Source of the DNA: Streptomyces sp. NBC_00239
GTDB taxonomy: Bacteria; Actinomycetota; Actinomycetes; Streptomycetales; Streptomycetaceae
Reading direction: 5' to 3'
Length of the DNA: 64,000 bases
NCBI RefSeq assembly: GCF_036194065.1
Contig: NZ_CP108095.1
Coordinates: 7,874,001 to 7,938,000 of the forward strand
The position numbers and the translations under genes were made by a program. Shown here piece after piece: positions 51,572 to 58,897 of this stretch; the stretch's first letter is position 1; every line of letters starts with the position of its first letter. Below the pieces are notes generated by a model. The model was not told the origin of the DNA and did not search any database. It saw nothing but the letters and a program-made list of their open reading frames with translations.

Positions 51572-52681
51572 TTACTTGGCGCCGAGGCCGGCGTCGGGGA
51601 CGGCGGGCTTGCCGGCGGCCTTGAGGACCTTGTTGAGGAGGGTGAGGTCGTAGATCCCGGCGAGTTCGGGTTCCTTGATGAGTCCGGCCTTGACGGCCCA
51701 TGCGGACTGGGTCTTGAGGGTGGCGGCGAGGGGGTCGTCGGTGACCTGGATGCTCTTCCAGGCGGGGTCGATGACCTCGGGCTTGAGTGCCTTGCCGCTG
51801 AGTTCCTTGAGGGCGGCGTTGGCGGCGGCCTTGGCCTGGTCGGGGTTGGCGGTGATCCAGGCGTTGGTCTTCACGGTGCCGGTCAGGACGGCTTCGACGA
51901 CGTCGGGGTGGTCCTTGAGGAAGGTCTGGGACACGATGACGTTCGTGATGACGAACTTCTTGTCGGGCCACAGGCTGGTTTCGTCGAGGAGGACCTTGGC
52001 GCCTTCGGCGACGAGCTTGGAGGCGGTGGGTTCGGGGACCCAGGCGCCGTCGATGGAGCCGGACTTGTAGGCGTCGGGGGTGACCTTGTTGTCGGTGCGG
52101 ACGACGGAGACGTCGCCCTTGCCGCTTTCGGGGTCGACCGTCCAGCCCTTCTCGCCGATCCAGTTGAGGAAGGCGACGTCCTGGGTGTTCCCCTTCTGGG
52201 GGGTGGCGATCTTCTTGCCCTTGAGGTCGTCGAGGGTTTTGATCTTGTCGGGGTTCACGACGAGCTTGACGCCGCCGGAGGCGGCGCCGGAGACGATCCG
52301 CAGGTTGCTGCCCTTGGACTTGACGTAGGCGTTGATGGAGGGCGAGGGGCCGATGAACCCGATGTCCAGAGAGCCGCCGTTGAGCGCCTCGATCTCGGAG
52401 GGGCCGGCGTTGAAGGTCTGGGCCTTGATGGTGGTGGCGCCGAGTTCCTTCTGGATCAGGCCTTCCTTGATGCCGACCAGTGCGGTGGCGTGGGTGAGGT
52501 TCGGGAAGTAGCCGATCCGCACCGAGTCGGCGGAGAGCTTCTTGCCGCCGGTGGCCGCGACGTTGGTCTTGTCGTCGTCCTTCTTCGCGTCCGAGCCGTA
52601 GCCGCAGGCCGTCAGCAGGAGGGGCAGCGCGGCGGTGACGGCGAGGGCGCGCAGGAGGGTGACCGGTCTTGCGGCAGACAT
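51572..52681 (-). CDS. sulfonate/taurine-type ABC transporter binding lipoprotein
   Basis: 369 residues. Signal peptide with lipobox LLLTACGY (Cys26), so membrane-anchored outside the cell. The mature part matches the SsuA/NMT1-like periplasmic-binding fold: SVRIGYFPNLTHATALVGIK, FNAGPSEIEALNGGSLDIGF, GPSPSINAYVKSKGS and WVPEPTASKLVAEGA. Probable ligand is an alkanesulfonate or similar organosulfur compound. ATG follows AAAGGAC. No permease or ATPase gene is adjacent: the next gene is convergent, so it must use a transporter encoded elsewhere. It is downstream of a cysteine-type leader peptide. Confidence 0.88.
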   Translation of the reverse strand: MSAARPVTLLRALAVTAALPLLLTACGYGSDAKKDDDKTNVAATGGKKLSADSVRIGYFPNLTHATALVGIKEGLIQKELGATTIKAQTFNAGPSEIEALNGGSLDIGFIGPSPSINAYVKSKGSNLRIVSGAASGGVKLVVNPDKIKTLDDLKGKKIATPQKGNTQDVAFLNWIGEKGWTVDPESGKGDVSVVRTDNKVTPDAYKSGSIDGAWVPEPTASKLVAEGAKVLLDETSLWPDKKFVITNVIVSQTFLKDHPDVVEAVLTGTVKTNAWITANPDQAKAAANAALKELSGKALKPEVIDPAWKSIQVTDDPLAATLKTQSAWAVKAGLIKEPELAGIYDLTLLNKVLKAAGKPAVPDAGLGAK

Positions 52682-53004
52682 GGAAGTGTCCTTTCACGGA
52701 AGGGCTGTCGGGGGTGGTGCGGAGTCGAACGGGGCGTGGCGGGGCGGTCGGCGCGCACGGCACCCGCTCCCGGCCGCCGGTGGGTGACCTGTCGTCACAG
52801 GTCGGGAGGCGCAACGGTGTCGCGGATACCGCGGGAGGGGGTGTCGGGCGCTGCCGTCCGGCGCGCACCGCGCTCACGAGCGCGCGGGGCGGGGAGGTCG
52901 CGGCCGAGGGGTTCGCCCGCCTGCGGAGCGCAGGGTGACGGGCGTACGGAGGTGCGCCGCGCGGAGCCGGACCCCGAGGACGGGATCAGGCCTTGCGGAC
53001 GGGG
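52682..53004. other. leader region between leader peptide and binding protein
   Basis: 323 bases with no gene. It contains one clear hairpin (52786-52803) described separately. If the leader peptide controls the binding protein, the structural switch should lie here. Confidence 0.4.
52786..52803 (-). promoter_or_regulatory. hairpin in the sulfonate-binding gene leader
   Basis: Perfect 7-bp stem (GACCTGT with ACAGGTC) and a 4-base loop, 105 bases upstream of the start codon. No U-run follows. Candidate attenuator element, low confidence. Confidence 0.35.
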
Positions 53005-53106
53005 TCAGGCAGGCCGACAGATGGCGCTGGACGTACGGAGCAGGTCGATGTGCCGGCGGCTGGTGAACGCGGGCAGCAGGCGGCCCGCAAGACGCAGTGT
53101 TCGCAC
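53005..53106 (-). CDS. cysteine-type leader peptide
   Basis: 33 codons. GTG start with GGGAGG 5 bases upstream. The peptide has the pattern of actinobacterial 'putative leader peptides' found upstream of cysteine and sulfonate genes: a basic head, then TSRRHIDLLRTSSAICR with a single late Cys (and Arg-His) just before the stop. I read the frame codon by codon; it is uninterrupted. Known members act by ribosome attenuation in response to cysteine or sulfur supply. It sits directly below the Rrf2-type palindrome at 53131-53151, and the sulfonate-binding gene follows. Confidence 0.8.
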   Translation of the reverse strand: MRTLRLAGRLLPAFTSRRHIDLLRTSSAICRPA

Positions 53107-53130
53107 GGCCACCTCCCCGGATTCCTAGTT

Positions 53131-53151
53131 TTCCTACCTGGTTGGTAGGCA
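53131..53151 (-). promoter_or_regulatory. Rrf2-type operator upstream of the leader peptide
   Basis: A 21-bp palindrome: arm TTCCTACC, 5-base spacer, arm GGTAGGCA (7 of 8 paired). It ends 25 bases before the leader start, so it overlaps the promoter. It matches the element at 55130-55150 at 16 of 21 positions. Confidence 0.7.
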
Positions 53152-53263
53152 TATTGGCAGACGGTGCCGCACACCCCAAGGGGTTGCCCACATGCCGGAC
53201 GAAAGTATCTCGCCAGATGAGAACATGCAGGTCAGAGGGTGGATCGAAGTGAGTCGACCGGGC

Positions 53264-53722
53264 TCAGGGATTGGTCCAGGCGTCGGGAACGCGGGTCAGC
53301 GCGGACACGCCGGCCGGCAGCTCGTGCGACGCGACGTCGGCGAGCGTCACACCTTCGAGGATCTCGCGCACGTTGGACCGCAGTGCGATCCACAGGGGGA
53401 GGAGCGACTGCGCGGGGCCGGTGTACGACAGGTCCGGAGGCCTGACCCCGCGGACCGACACGAGGGGCCCGTCCACGACCCGGATCACATCGGCGATGCT
53501 GATGGACCGGGCGGGCTTGGCCAGCCGGTAGCCGCCGTTGCCGCCGCGCTGGCTGAGCACCAGACCGCCCCGCCGCATGTCGTTGAGGATGCCCTCGAGG
53601 AACTTGTGCGGGATGTCCTGGGCGTCGGCGATGGCCTCGGCCTTGAGCGGGCCGTCGTCCTGTGACGCGGCGAGCTGCAGTGCGGCCCGTACCGCGTAGT
53701 CCGCCCTGGCTGAGATCCGCAT
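53264..53722 (-). CDS. Rrf2-family repressor without Fe-S cysteines
   Basis: 152 residues. Seen: RISARADYAVRAALQLA, EAIADAQDIPHKFLEGIL and the wing LVLSQRGGNGGYRLAKPARS, all classic Rrf2 winged-helix features. The C-terminal loop where IscR/NsrR have three cysteines reads VRGVRPPDLSYTGPAQSLL, with none, as in the cysteine-metabolism branch (CymR-like). Start: ATG 53722, or GTG two codons earlier. A GATAAT -10 element lies 7 bases upstream (53729-53734), pointing to a leaderless transcript in addition to read-through from the monooxygenase gene 34 bases before. Confidence 0.88.
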   Translation of the reverse strand: MRISARADYAVRAALQLAASQDDGPLKAEAIADAQDIPHKFLEGILNDMRRGGLVLSQRGGNGGYRLAKPARSISIADVIRVVDGPLVSVRGVRPPDLSYTGPAQSLLPLWIALRSNVREILEGVTLADVASHELPAGVSALTRVPDAWTNP

Positions 53723-53756
53723 GTGCACATTATCCCGTACGGATCCGGCCCCCGCG

Positions 53757-54968
53757 TCAGTGGAAGGCGGCGGCTCCCACCGTGCGCTGGGAGCCGTTGA
53801 GGTAGTGCTCGCCGATGGAGCGCAGGCGGTGCGCGGCCGGCCGGTGGGCCGTGAGGACGCGCGCGTTGCGCCAGAAGCGGTCCAGGCCGGGTGCGTCGGC
53901 GAGTTCCAGCACCCGGGTGGTGATGTGCAGGGCGGCCTTCGACGTCACCGTCTCGGCCGTGGCGACCAGCGCGGCGACGGCCGCGGGCTCCTCCGGATCC
54001 AGGTGCGCACCGGTGTCGAGGGCCTGCGCCATCACGTCCGTCGCCCGGTCGACGACGGCCGTGGCCGTGTGTGCGGCCGAGGCGAGTTCCCCGTACGTCA
54101 GGAAGAGGTCCGGGTCCTCGCCGGGCAGCCGGTGCGCGTGGCCGCCCCTGCTGAGGTCGCGCGCTTCGGTGAGGGCGCCCTCGGCGATGCCGAGGGCGAC
54201 GTGGCACAGCGCGAGCCGCAGCGCGGGCTCGGCGAGCGCGGTGAAGGGCGCGGTCGACTCGTCGTCGTCCGGCCGGCGGCCCAGCACCTGTCCCGGCGCG
54301 ACGGCCACCCGGTCGAGGACGACCTCGCCGGCGCCGGCGACGCGCTGCCCGAGGCGGTCGCGGGCGGGCTCGACGCTCACGCCCCGCGCGCCGAGCGGGA
54401 TGCGTACGACCAGGACGTCACCGGTCACGACGCAGACGGCGTCCACCACGATCTGGTCGGCGACGGCCACCGCCGTGTCCACGGAGCGGCGCCCGTCCAG
54501 CACGTGGCCGGCGGTCCGCGGCCGCAGCGTGAGGTCCGGTCCGTCGATGCCGCCGTCGGCCGCAGGGGTGCGGATCGCCCCGGTCCACAGCCACTGCTCG
54601 TCCACCGACGCCTCCTCGAGCGCGGTCGCGTGGTGGTGACTCGCGTAGAACCGGCCGCTCCACGCGTGGACGTAGTGGCGGGCGAGTACGGCGCCGACGG
54701 AACTGTCCGCCGCGGCGACCTCCCGTATGACGGCGCATCCGGTACGCCAGTCGGCCCCGCGGTCCGGACCCGGCGGAGTGAGGGACGCCAGCAGGCCGGC
54801 CTCGCGCAGCCGGGCCCGCTCGTCGGTCGGAGGCCGGCCCGCCTGGTCGCGGGCGATGGCGTCCGCGGCGAGGTCGTCCGCCACGTCACGGGCGGTACGC
54901 AGGAGCGCGCGGCGCCGGCCGGCGGAACGCGCACCGGCCGTGCTCGGGGTGGTCGGCACGGGCGTCAC
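53757..54968 (-). CDS. SfnB/DszC-like flavin monooxygenase (acyl-CoA dehydrogenase fold)
   Basis: 403 residues with the acyl-CoA-dehydrogenase three-domain layout: N-terminal helices, a beta middle (GPDLTLRPRTAGHVLDGRRS, VTGDVLVVRIPLGARGVSVE), and a C-terminal four-helix bundle (TYGELASAAHTATAVVDRAT). The catalytic acid region and lack of an acyl-CoA-loop fit the reduced-flavin monooxygenases SfnB/DszC that desulfonate or oxidise organosulfur compounds; context supports that. The GTG start overlaps the stop of a 25-codon ORF (GTGA). Upstream is the palindrome 55130-55150. Rrf2 gene follows after 34 bases. Confidence 0.8.
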   Translation of the reverse strand: MTPVPTTPSTAGARSAGRRRALLRTARDVADDLAADAIARDQAGRPPTDERARLREAGLLASLTPPGPDRGADWRTGCAVIREVAAADSSVGAVLARHYVHAWSGRFYASHHHATALEEASVDEQWLWTGAIRTPAADGGIDGPDLTLRPRTAGHVLDGRRSVDTAVAVADQIVVDAVCVVTGDVLVVRIPLGARGVSVEPARDRLGQRVAGAGEVVLDRVAVAPGQVLGRRPDDDESTAPFTALAEPALRLALCHVALGIAEGALTEARDLSRGGHAHRLPGEDPDLFLTYGELASAAHTATAVVDRATDVMAQALDTGAHLDPEEPAAVAALVATAETVTSKAALHITTRVLELADAPGLDRFWRNARVLTAHRPAAHRLRSIGEHYLNGSQRTVGAAAFH

Positions 54969-55042
54969 CGACAGGCCCGGGCGCCGCGGTGCGGCTCGGG
55001 AGCCGGCCGGCGGGCGCGGTCAGACGGGATGCCGGTGGTCAT
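54965..55042 (-). CDS. possible 25-residue leader ORF of the monooxygenase
   Basis: 25 residues: ATG preceded by CGGAG at a suitable distance, ending with Cys-Arg and a TGA that overlaps the GTG of the monooxygenase. It does not carry the RRHIDL signature of the other leader. Translational coupling is suggested by the overlap. Low confidence. Confidence 0.35.
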   Translation of the reverse strand: MTTGIPSDRARRPAPEPHRGARACR

Positions 55043-55129
55043 GTGGGCTACTCCGGAACGTTGTTGGGTGGCCTCGGGCGGTTGCCGGGAGAAGGCGGCG
55101 CGCGGCGCGCGACCGCAAGAACCCCACCT

Positions 55130-55150
55130 TTCCTATCGGATTGATAGGAA
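55130..55150 (-). promoter_or_regulatory. Rrf2-type operator upstream of the monooxygenase
   Basis: A 21-bp palindrome: arms TTCCTATC and GATAGGAA perfectly complementary, spacer GGATT. It lies ~90 bases upstream of the 25-codon ORF and matches the element at 53131-53151 at 16 of 21 positions. Confidence 0.72.
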
Positions 55151-55284
55151 TACTCTCCGAAGGTTGACGCCTCAGCAAGAGTGCGGCCGGATCGTGGACA
55201 GATCCGTCTTGAATAGAGAGATACCGCAGATCAGAGGCCTGCTGAGGCACCGACACCCGAGCCCGACTGCCCGCTCGCCGGGGG

Positions 55285-56112
55285 TCAGCCGCGGGTGTCC
55301 GCGACCCCGCTCGCGAGCCCGCCCGCGCCCTCGTCCCCGCGCACGTGCAGGCCGAATCCCGTGCGGCCCGCGGGCTCCAGGCCCTCCTTCAGCTGCAGCG
55401 AGGGGATCTCGTAGTCACCGAAGTTCTGCCGCCGGAACGCGATCGGCTCGGTCGACTCCAGGGTGTGCAGCCGCTGTTCCCAGGCCTTCGCGACGTCCGC
55501 GTACTCCTCTTCGGTCATCCGGTCGGTGCCGTGCAGCACGAACGGCGGCAGCGCCTCGATGCCCGTGTGGTAGAGGATGCCGTGCTGGATCGGGAACAGC
55601 AGGTCGTCGATGGGGCCGTTGATCCCGCGCGCGGCGTAATGCGACTCCGGGCCGCCGACGGTCACCGACAGCAGGGCCTTCCGGCCCGCGAGGGTCCCTT
55701 CGCCGAAGCGCTCGCCGTACTTGGTGGCGCTGTGCTCGCCGACGCCGTACGCGAAGCGGTGGGTGAACACCCGGTCCACCCAGCCCTTGAGGATCGCGGG
55801 CATCGTGTACCACCACATCGGGAACTGGAAGACGACCGTGTCGGCCCACAGCAGCTTCTCCTGCTCGGCGAGGACGTCCGGGGTGAGCGTCCCGGCCCTG
55901 AAGGCCCGGCCCGAGTCCAGCGCGACCTTCAGCGGACTCGACGCGTGGGGACCGTAGTCCGCGGCGTCCACGACCGCCTTCCAGTTCATCGCGTACAGGT
56001 CGCTCACCCGTACCTCGTGCCCGGCTGCCTCCAGCGTGGACACGGCGAGGTCCTTCAATGAGCTGTTGAGCGACTTCGGCTCGGGGTGGGCGTGGACGAT
56101 CAGCGTCTTCAC
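55285..56112 (-). CDS. NQO-type NAD(P)H:quinone/FMN oxidoreductase
   Basis: 275 residues, flavodoxin-like fold of the MdaB/KefF/NQO1 group, reducing quinones by two electrons. Seen: TLIVHAHPEPKSLNSSLKDL phosphate loop, ADTVVFQFPMWWYTMPAILK and DRVFTHRFAYG, LLSVTVGGPESHY and GILYHTGIEALPPFVLHGTD. The C-terminal ~50 residues extend beyond the core. ATG 56112 is divergent from an XRE/MmyB regulator, with a dyad between them. Confidence 0.9.
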   Translation of the reverse strand: MKTLIVHAHPEPKSLNSSLKDLAVSTLEAAGHEVRVSDLYAMNWKAVVDAADYGPHASSPLKVALDSGRAFRAGTLTPDVLAEQEKLLWADTVVFQFPMWWYTMPAILKGWVDRVFTHRFAYGVGEHSATKYGERFGEGTLAGRKALLSVTVGGPESHYAARGINGPIDDLLFPIQHGILYHTGIEALPPFVLHGTDRMTEEEYADVAKAWEQRLHTLESTEPIAFRRQNFGDYEIPSLQLKEGLEPAGRTGFGLHVRGDEGAGGLASGVADTRG

Positions 56113-56153
56113 GGGAACTCCTCGGGATCGGATGCCTTCGATCCTGGGCGACG

Positions 56154-56178
56154 CGGCGCCCGGTGTTCAGGGGCGCCG
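56154..56178. promoter_or_regulatory. dyad in the NQO/XRE divergent promoter
   Basis: Perfect 8-bp arms (56154-56161 and 56171-56178) separated by 9 bases, midway between the divergent starts; a plausible operator for the XRE regulator. Confidence 0.45.
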
Positions 56179-56251
56179 TTTCCGTCGGACGGGACTTCCT
56201 GGTACCGGCAGGGCCACCTTCACGGGCGTCGGCGCGGCCATACTGGCAGGC

Positions 56252-57184
56252 ATGGACGATCTTGCGGGCTTCCTGCGGACCCGGCGCTCCCGGGTCGATC
56301 CGGCCGCCGTCGGCATCACCGCCGACAGCCGGCGCCGGGTCGAAGGGCTGCGCCGCGAAGAGGTCGCGCACCTGTCCGGAGTCAGCGTCGACTACTACGT
56401 ACGCCTGGAGCAGGGTCGCGCGACCCAGCCCTCCGAGCAGGTCCTCGACGCGCTCGCCGGCGTCCTGGGCCTCGACGAGACCGAACGCGGGCACCTCCAC
56501 CGGCTCGCCCGGCAGCGCCGCCGCCGTGCGAAGGCGCCGGGCGGGAGGGTCCGGCCGGAGGTGCTGCGGGTCCTGGACCTGGTCGTCGGCGCACCCGCGC
56601 TGATCATGGACCACCGCCTCGACGTGCTCGCCGGGAACCGCCTCGCCGGGCTCCTGTACGGCCGGCCGATGCCTGGCCTGAACACCGCCCGGCACATCTT
56701 CCTGGAGGAGGCCGAGCGCGGCCTCTACGCGGACTGGGAGAACTGCACCCTCGACGTGGTCGGGCACCTGCGCCTGGCCGCCGGCAAATATCCCGACGAC
56801 CGCCGACTGGCCTCGCTCATCGGCGAGTTGGCGATGGGCAGCGAGCGCTTCCGGCGGCTGTGGGCCCGCGCGGACGTGCGCGCCCGCTCCCACGGACGCA
56901 AGGGCTACCGGCACCCGCTGGTCGGACTGCTGGAACTGCACCAGGAGAACTTCGCGCTGCCGGACGCGTCGGGCATGGAACTGCTGGTGCTGTCCGCCGC
57001 CCCCGGCAGCCCCGCCGAGGACGGACTGCGCCTCCTCGCGGGCCTGGGCGCGGCCGACGCCGAAGGGCGACCCACGGCGAACGGCCGGCCCGAGGATCAG
57101 CCCGTGGAGCCCGTGAACGCCGCGATGGTGCCGAGGGGAGTCCATCCGTCGGGGCCGGAGGGGTCGCCGCCGTTGAAGAGGTAG
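56252..57184 (+). CDS. XRE-type regulator with MmyB ligand-binding domain
   Basis: 310 residues. N-terminal HTH_XRE: LRREEVAHLSGVSVDYYVRL, EQGRATQPSEQVLDALAGVL (residues 28-75). The MmyB-like effector domain spans ~105-270 (LDVLAGNRLAGLLYGRPMPG, RLASLIGELAMGSERFRRLW). The natural-looking domain end is near residue 275; the frame continues ~35 more residues that overlap the 3' end of the convergent SGNH gene by 88 bases. It likely represses the divergent NQO gene; fatty-acid-like ligands are known for the family. Confidence 0.88.
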   Translation: MDDLAGFLRTRRSRVDPAAVGITADSRRRVEGLRREEVAHLSGVSVDYYVRLEQGRATQPSEQVLDALAGVLGLDETERGHLHRLARQRRRRAKAPGGRVRPEVLRVLDLVVGAPALIMDHRLDVLAGNRLAGLLYGRPMPGLNTARHIFLEEAERGLYADWENCTLDVVGHLRLAAGKYPDDRRLASLIGELAMGSERFRRLWARADVRARSHGRKGYRHPLVGLLELHQENFALPDASGMELLVLSAAPGSPAEDGLRLLAGLGAADAEGRPTANGRPEDQPVEPVNAAMVPRGVHPSGPEGSPPLKR

Positions 57185-58656
57185 GCGGAGGTGCTGCCGT
57201 TGGCGGCCGTGTGGAGGTAGTCGGCGTGGTGGTCACCGTTGATGTCGGCGAGGTGGACGCGGGTGTGGTCGGTGGTGATGCCGGTCGCGATGCGGCCGAC
57301 GTGCTGCCAGCCGCCGTGGCGGTCGCCGCCGCGGTTGAGGTAGGTGGTGACGGCGCCGTCGGGGCCGATCGCGTGGTAGTCGGCGCGGCCGTCGGCGTCC
57401 TGGTCCGCCAGGCGCACGCGCGTACGGTCGGTGGTGACGCCGGTGGCGACCTGCCCGAGGCCTGCCCACCCGCCGGAGCCGGCGGGGTCCCCGCCTCGGT
57501 TGAGGTACACCGTGACGCTTCCGCCGTCGGCGACGGTGACGTAGTCGGTGCGGCCGTCGCCGTCCCAGTCGGCGAAGCGGACCTGTTCCTGGCGGCCGGT
57601 GGTACCCGAGGCGACCTCGCCGATGCGGTGCCAGCCGTTCGGTCCGGTCACGTCGCCACCGCGGTTGAGGTAGGCGGTCACCGCGCCGCCGGGAGCGATG
57701 TACAGGTAGTCCGCGCGGCCGTCACCGTCGAAGTCGGCCAGGCGCACGCGGGTGCGGTCACTCGTGACGCCGGTGGCGACCCGGCCGATCTCCTGCCAGC
57801 CGCCGGGGCGGTTCAGGCGCGCCCGTACCTCACCGTTGTCGGCGATCGCCAACTGGTCGGTGCGGCCGTCGCCGTCGAAGTCGGCCCAGCGCAGGGGCCC
57901 GGTGCCGCCCGCTTCGGTACCGGCACGGGGTACGGGGCCACGGCTCGCCCAGCCGTCCGTGACGGCCTGTTCGACGCCTCGGTGGTAGGCGTCGGCCATC
58001 TTCCGGTAGCCGGCGTCGTTGGGGTGGAGGCCGTCGGGCAGTTCGGTGGCCACGTCGAGCCGGGGCGGTTCGACGTAGTGGAAGCGCTCGCCGGCCGCAC
58101 GTCGCGGGCCTTCCTGAGCACTGATGAGACGGTTGAACTCGGCGACCTGCCGGCCGACGTCGGAGGTGTCGGGGAGCAGGCCCTGGACGATGACGGTGAC
58201 GCCGGGCCGGTTCTGCCGGATGCGGTCGACCAGGCCGCTCAGGCCCAGCGCGGCGTCGGCGGGGTCGGCGGCATGGAACTTGAGGTCGTTGATGCCCAGG
58301 TGCAGCAGGACGACGTCGGGGTCGGCCGCGGACTGCCAGCGGTCGATGTTGGCGCGGACCTGGCCGATGGTCCATCCGCTGTGGCCCTCGTTGTCCGGGT
58401 CGGTGAGGGCGCCGAACGAGCCGGAGCCGACGAAGTCGGGGGAGTACCGGCCCTGGCTCCGCATCAGGCTCCACAGCGGGGAGCGGTATCCGGCTCCGTC
58501 GGAGCTGTTCGCGCCGGCGGTGATCGAGTCGCCGAGCGGCATGATCCTCACCAGGGGCGGGGACGGCTCGGGTGCGGCGGCCGCCGGGGCGGCGCCGAGT
58601 GCGATCGCGCAGAGCCCTGCGACGAGAGTGATGCTGAGCGACGTGGTGCGTTTCAT
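57097..58656 (-). CDS. secreted SGNH/GDSL hydrolase with FG-GAP repeats
   Basis: 519 residues with a signal peptide (about 28 residues, ending GAAPAAAA). SGNH esterase domain ~30-245: PLGDSITAG (Ser), HLGINDLKF (Asn block) and DGLHPND (Asp and His). C-terminal FG-GAP/VCBS array ~265-515 of five repeats of ~47-50 residues, each with WADFDGDGRTD-like calcium loops and YLNRGGD. Start ATG 58656 has only a distant GAAGG. Its repeats resemble those of the gene upstream. Likely an extracellular carbohydrate or lipid esterase; the array may bind surfaces or calcium. Confidence 0.88.
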   Translation of the reverse strand: MKRTTSLSITLVAGLCAIALGAAPAAAAPEPSPPLVRIMPLGDSITAGANSSDGAGYRSPLWSLMRSQGRYSPDFVGSGSFGALTDPDNEGHSGWTIGQVRANIDRWQSAADPDVVLLHLGINDLKFHAADPADAALGLSGLVDRIRQNRPGVTVIVQGLLPDTSDVGRQVAEFNRLISAQEGPRRAAGERFHYVEPPRLDVATELPDGLHPNDAGYRKMADAYHRGVEQAVTDGWASRGPVPRAGTEAGGTGPLRWADFDGDGRTDQLAIADNGEVRARLNRPGGWQEIGRVATGVTSDRTRVRLADFDGDGRADYLYIAPGGAVTAYLNRGGDVTGPNGWHRIGEVASGTTGRQEQVRFADWDGDGRTDYVTVADGGSVTVYLNRGGDPAGSGGWAGLGQVATGVTTDRTRVRLADQDADGRADYHAIGPDGAVTTYLNRGGDRHGGWQHVGRIATGITTDHTRVHLADINGDHHADYLHTAANGSTSAYLFNGGDPSGPDGWTPLGTIAAFTGSTG

Positions 58657-58789
58657 TGCTGGTGGGGCCTTCGTCGTGCGGGCCGGGGCTACCGGCTTGA
58701 TCGGGGGACGGGCGTGGGGCGACCGGGCAGGAGCGCGGACCGCACGGTGGTCACCCGGCGGGGCCGCCCGACACGGCGTCCCCACAAGT

Positions 58790-58825
58790 CTGCCCGCCCG
58801 GTCCGTGGTCGGCTCGGGCGGGCAG
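58790..58825 (-). terminator. hairpin terminator after the trypsin-like gene
   Basis: Perfect 11-bp stem (58790-58800 with 58815-58825), 73 bases past the minus-strand stop. Confidence 0.6.
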
Positions 58826-58897
58826 GTCCCGCGGCTGCCGCCGGCCTGCCGGGCGTGCCGGAAGGAGAGCGGTGGCTGCGGGTGGGGGCGTCCGTCC

